NCBI GenBank assembly: GCA_003560215.1
Contig: PWIY01000380.1
Location: 1 to 5,890, forward strand
Reading direction: 5' to 3'
DNA: 5,890 nt
DNA from: Bacteroidales bacterium
Lineage (GTDB): Bacteria; Bacteroidota; Bacteroidia; Bacteroidales; UBA7960
In this document: piece by piece, positions 5,164 to 5,890 of the stretch
Layout of the letters: each line of letters opens with the position of its first letter
Position numbering within the stretch: the first letter of the stretch is position 1
The notes under the pieces: model-generated
The model's database searches: none
Told to the model about the DNA's origin: nothing
The model's input: the letters and a program-made list of their open reading frames with translations, nothing else
Program-made: the position numbers and the translations under genes

Positions 5164-5890
5164 GATTCCGTTTCTGAGGAAACACCCTCCTTGAGTTTTT
5201 CTGCGTTTTCTGCAACCTGCAAAGCTTCAATGATTTCCTGGATGTCTCCGTCCATAACAGCTGAAAGATTATATAGGGTCAATCCGATCCGGTGTTCTGT
5301 CACCCTTCCCTGCGGGAAATTGTAGGTGCGGATTTTTGCGGAACGGTCACCCGTGGAAACCATGGTCTTCCTTTTGGATGCAATTTCATCCAGGTATTTT
5401 TTGTACTCCATGTCAAAGATCCGGCTACGCAGAACTTTCATGGCTTTTTCCATGTTCTTGATCTGTGATTTCTGATCCTGACAGCTAACAACAATTCCGG
5501 TGGGAGTGTGTGTAAGGCGTACAGCAGAATAGGTGGTATTGACCGACTGCCCTCCGGGGCCTGAAGAGCAAAAGGTTTCCTTTTTGATATCACTGGTCTT
5601 CAGGTCAATATCGAACTCATCGGCTTCCGGTAAAACAGCTACAGTTGCGGCAGAAGTGTGCACCCTGCCCTGGGTTTCGGTCTGGGGAACCCTTTGCACC
5701 CTGTGTACCCCTGATTCATATTTCAGCACACCGTAAGCTTCATCACCCGTCACATTGAAAATCACTTCCTTAAAACCACCGGAAGTCCCTTCGTTCATCT
5801 CTACCAGCTCGGTCTTCCAACGCCGGCTTTCACAAAATTTGGTATACATCCGGTAAAGGTCGCCTGCAAATATGGCTGCTTCATCACCAC
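5160..5890 (-). CDS. prfA: Peptide chain release factor 1, 5' end missing
   Basis: RF1 recognises UAA and UAG on the ribosome and triggers hydrolysis of peptidyl-tRNA. The window holds the last 242 residues; the frame remains open to the right edge (GDEAAIFAGDLYRMYTKF), so the ATG at 5849 is internal. By spacing to E. coli RF1, about 120 residues are missing. The stop-codon-reading PxT motif appears as PQT (fragment residues 68-70, in RVQRVPQTETQGRVHTSAAT), identifying RF1 and not RF2. The catalytic GGQ is in SSGPGGQSVNTT (fragment 112-114), and the C-terminal YNFPQGRVTEHRIGLTLYNL is also RF1-type. The gene ends in TGA, which overlaps the pyrF start. In related genomes purM often precedes prfA and pyrF, but that lies outside this window. 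Confidence 0.96.
   Translation of the reverse strand, partial: GDEAAIFAGDLYRMYTKFCESRRWKTELVEMNEGTSGGFKEVIFNVTGDEAYGVLKYESGVHRVQRVPQTETQGRVHTSAATVAVLPEADEFDIDLKTSDIKKETFCSSGPGGQSVNTTYSAVRLTHTPTGIVVSCQDQKSQIKNMEKAMKVLRSRIFDMEYKKYLDEIASKRKTMVSTGDRSAKIRTYNFPQGRVTEHRIGLTLYNLSAVMDGDIQEIIEALQVAENAEKLKEGVSSETES

Noticed and set aside
1..5890. CRISPR arrays, insertion sequences, attachment sites or defence genes
   Set aside because: I found no regularly spaced repeats, terminal inverted repeats, transposase or nuclease motifs; every sizeable gene belongs to a known family.

Overview
The window is a stretch of ordinary chromosome from a member of the Bacteroidota, most likely of the Bacteroidales/Marinilabiliales type. 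Four observations support this. NusB is about 317 residues, the long form typical of this phylum. There is a small PUR/DUF3276-type nucleic-acid-binding protein, a family characteristic of Bacteroidota. The order nusB - yajC - YbbR-like is the usual one in the phylum. The promoters match the Bacteroidota consensus (TTTG about 20 nt before TAnnTTTG) rather than the E. coli -35/-10 pattern. I see no mobile element, CRISPR array, rRNA gene or complete tRNA gene.

Layout. The left part (1-1435, minus strand) reads nusB, then yajC, then the first 34 codons of a YbbR-like membrane protein that runs off the left edge. A divergent promoter region (about 1436-1652) separates nusB from the PUR-domain gene (1653-2108, plus strand). 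That gene converges on a WaaP/Kdo-kinase-like gene (2113-2871, minus) with only 4 nt between the two stop codons. The kinase gene lies 22 nt downstream of a RhlE-like DEAD-box RNA helicase (2894-4153, minus) that appears to start at TTG. A 131-nt gap (4154-4284) holds a probable terminator for the upstream operon and two hairpins in the helicase leader. The right part (4285-5890, minus) is pyrF preceded by the 3' two thirds of prfA, with a 4-nt ATGA overlap.

How the genes work together. The content is core information processing and envelope upkeep: transcription antitermination (NusB), an accessory subunit of the Sec translocase (YajC), a membrane-anchored YbbR protein, a small PUR protein, RNA remodelling (DEAD-box), a lipid A/Kdo-type kinase, UMP synthesis (PyrF) and translation termination (RF1). 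The transcription units I infer are prfA-pyrF, closed by a terminator at about 4232-4255; helicase-kinase; nusB-yajC-ybbR-like, with a possible internal promoter before yajC; and the monocistronic PUR gene.

I find no convincing new multi-gene system. The points most worth checking are small regulatory ones: the structured helicase leader with a tRNA T-arm-like hairpin and a TTG start, the overlapping divergent promoters and hairpins ahead of the PUR gene, and an 80% purine tract at the end of the PUR coding region.
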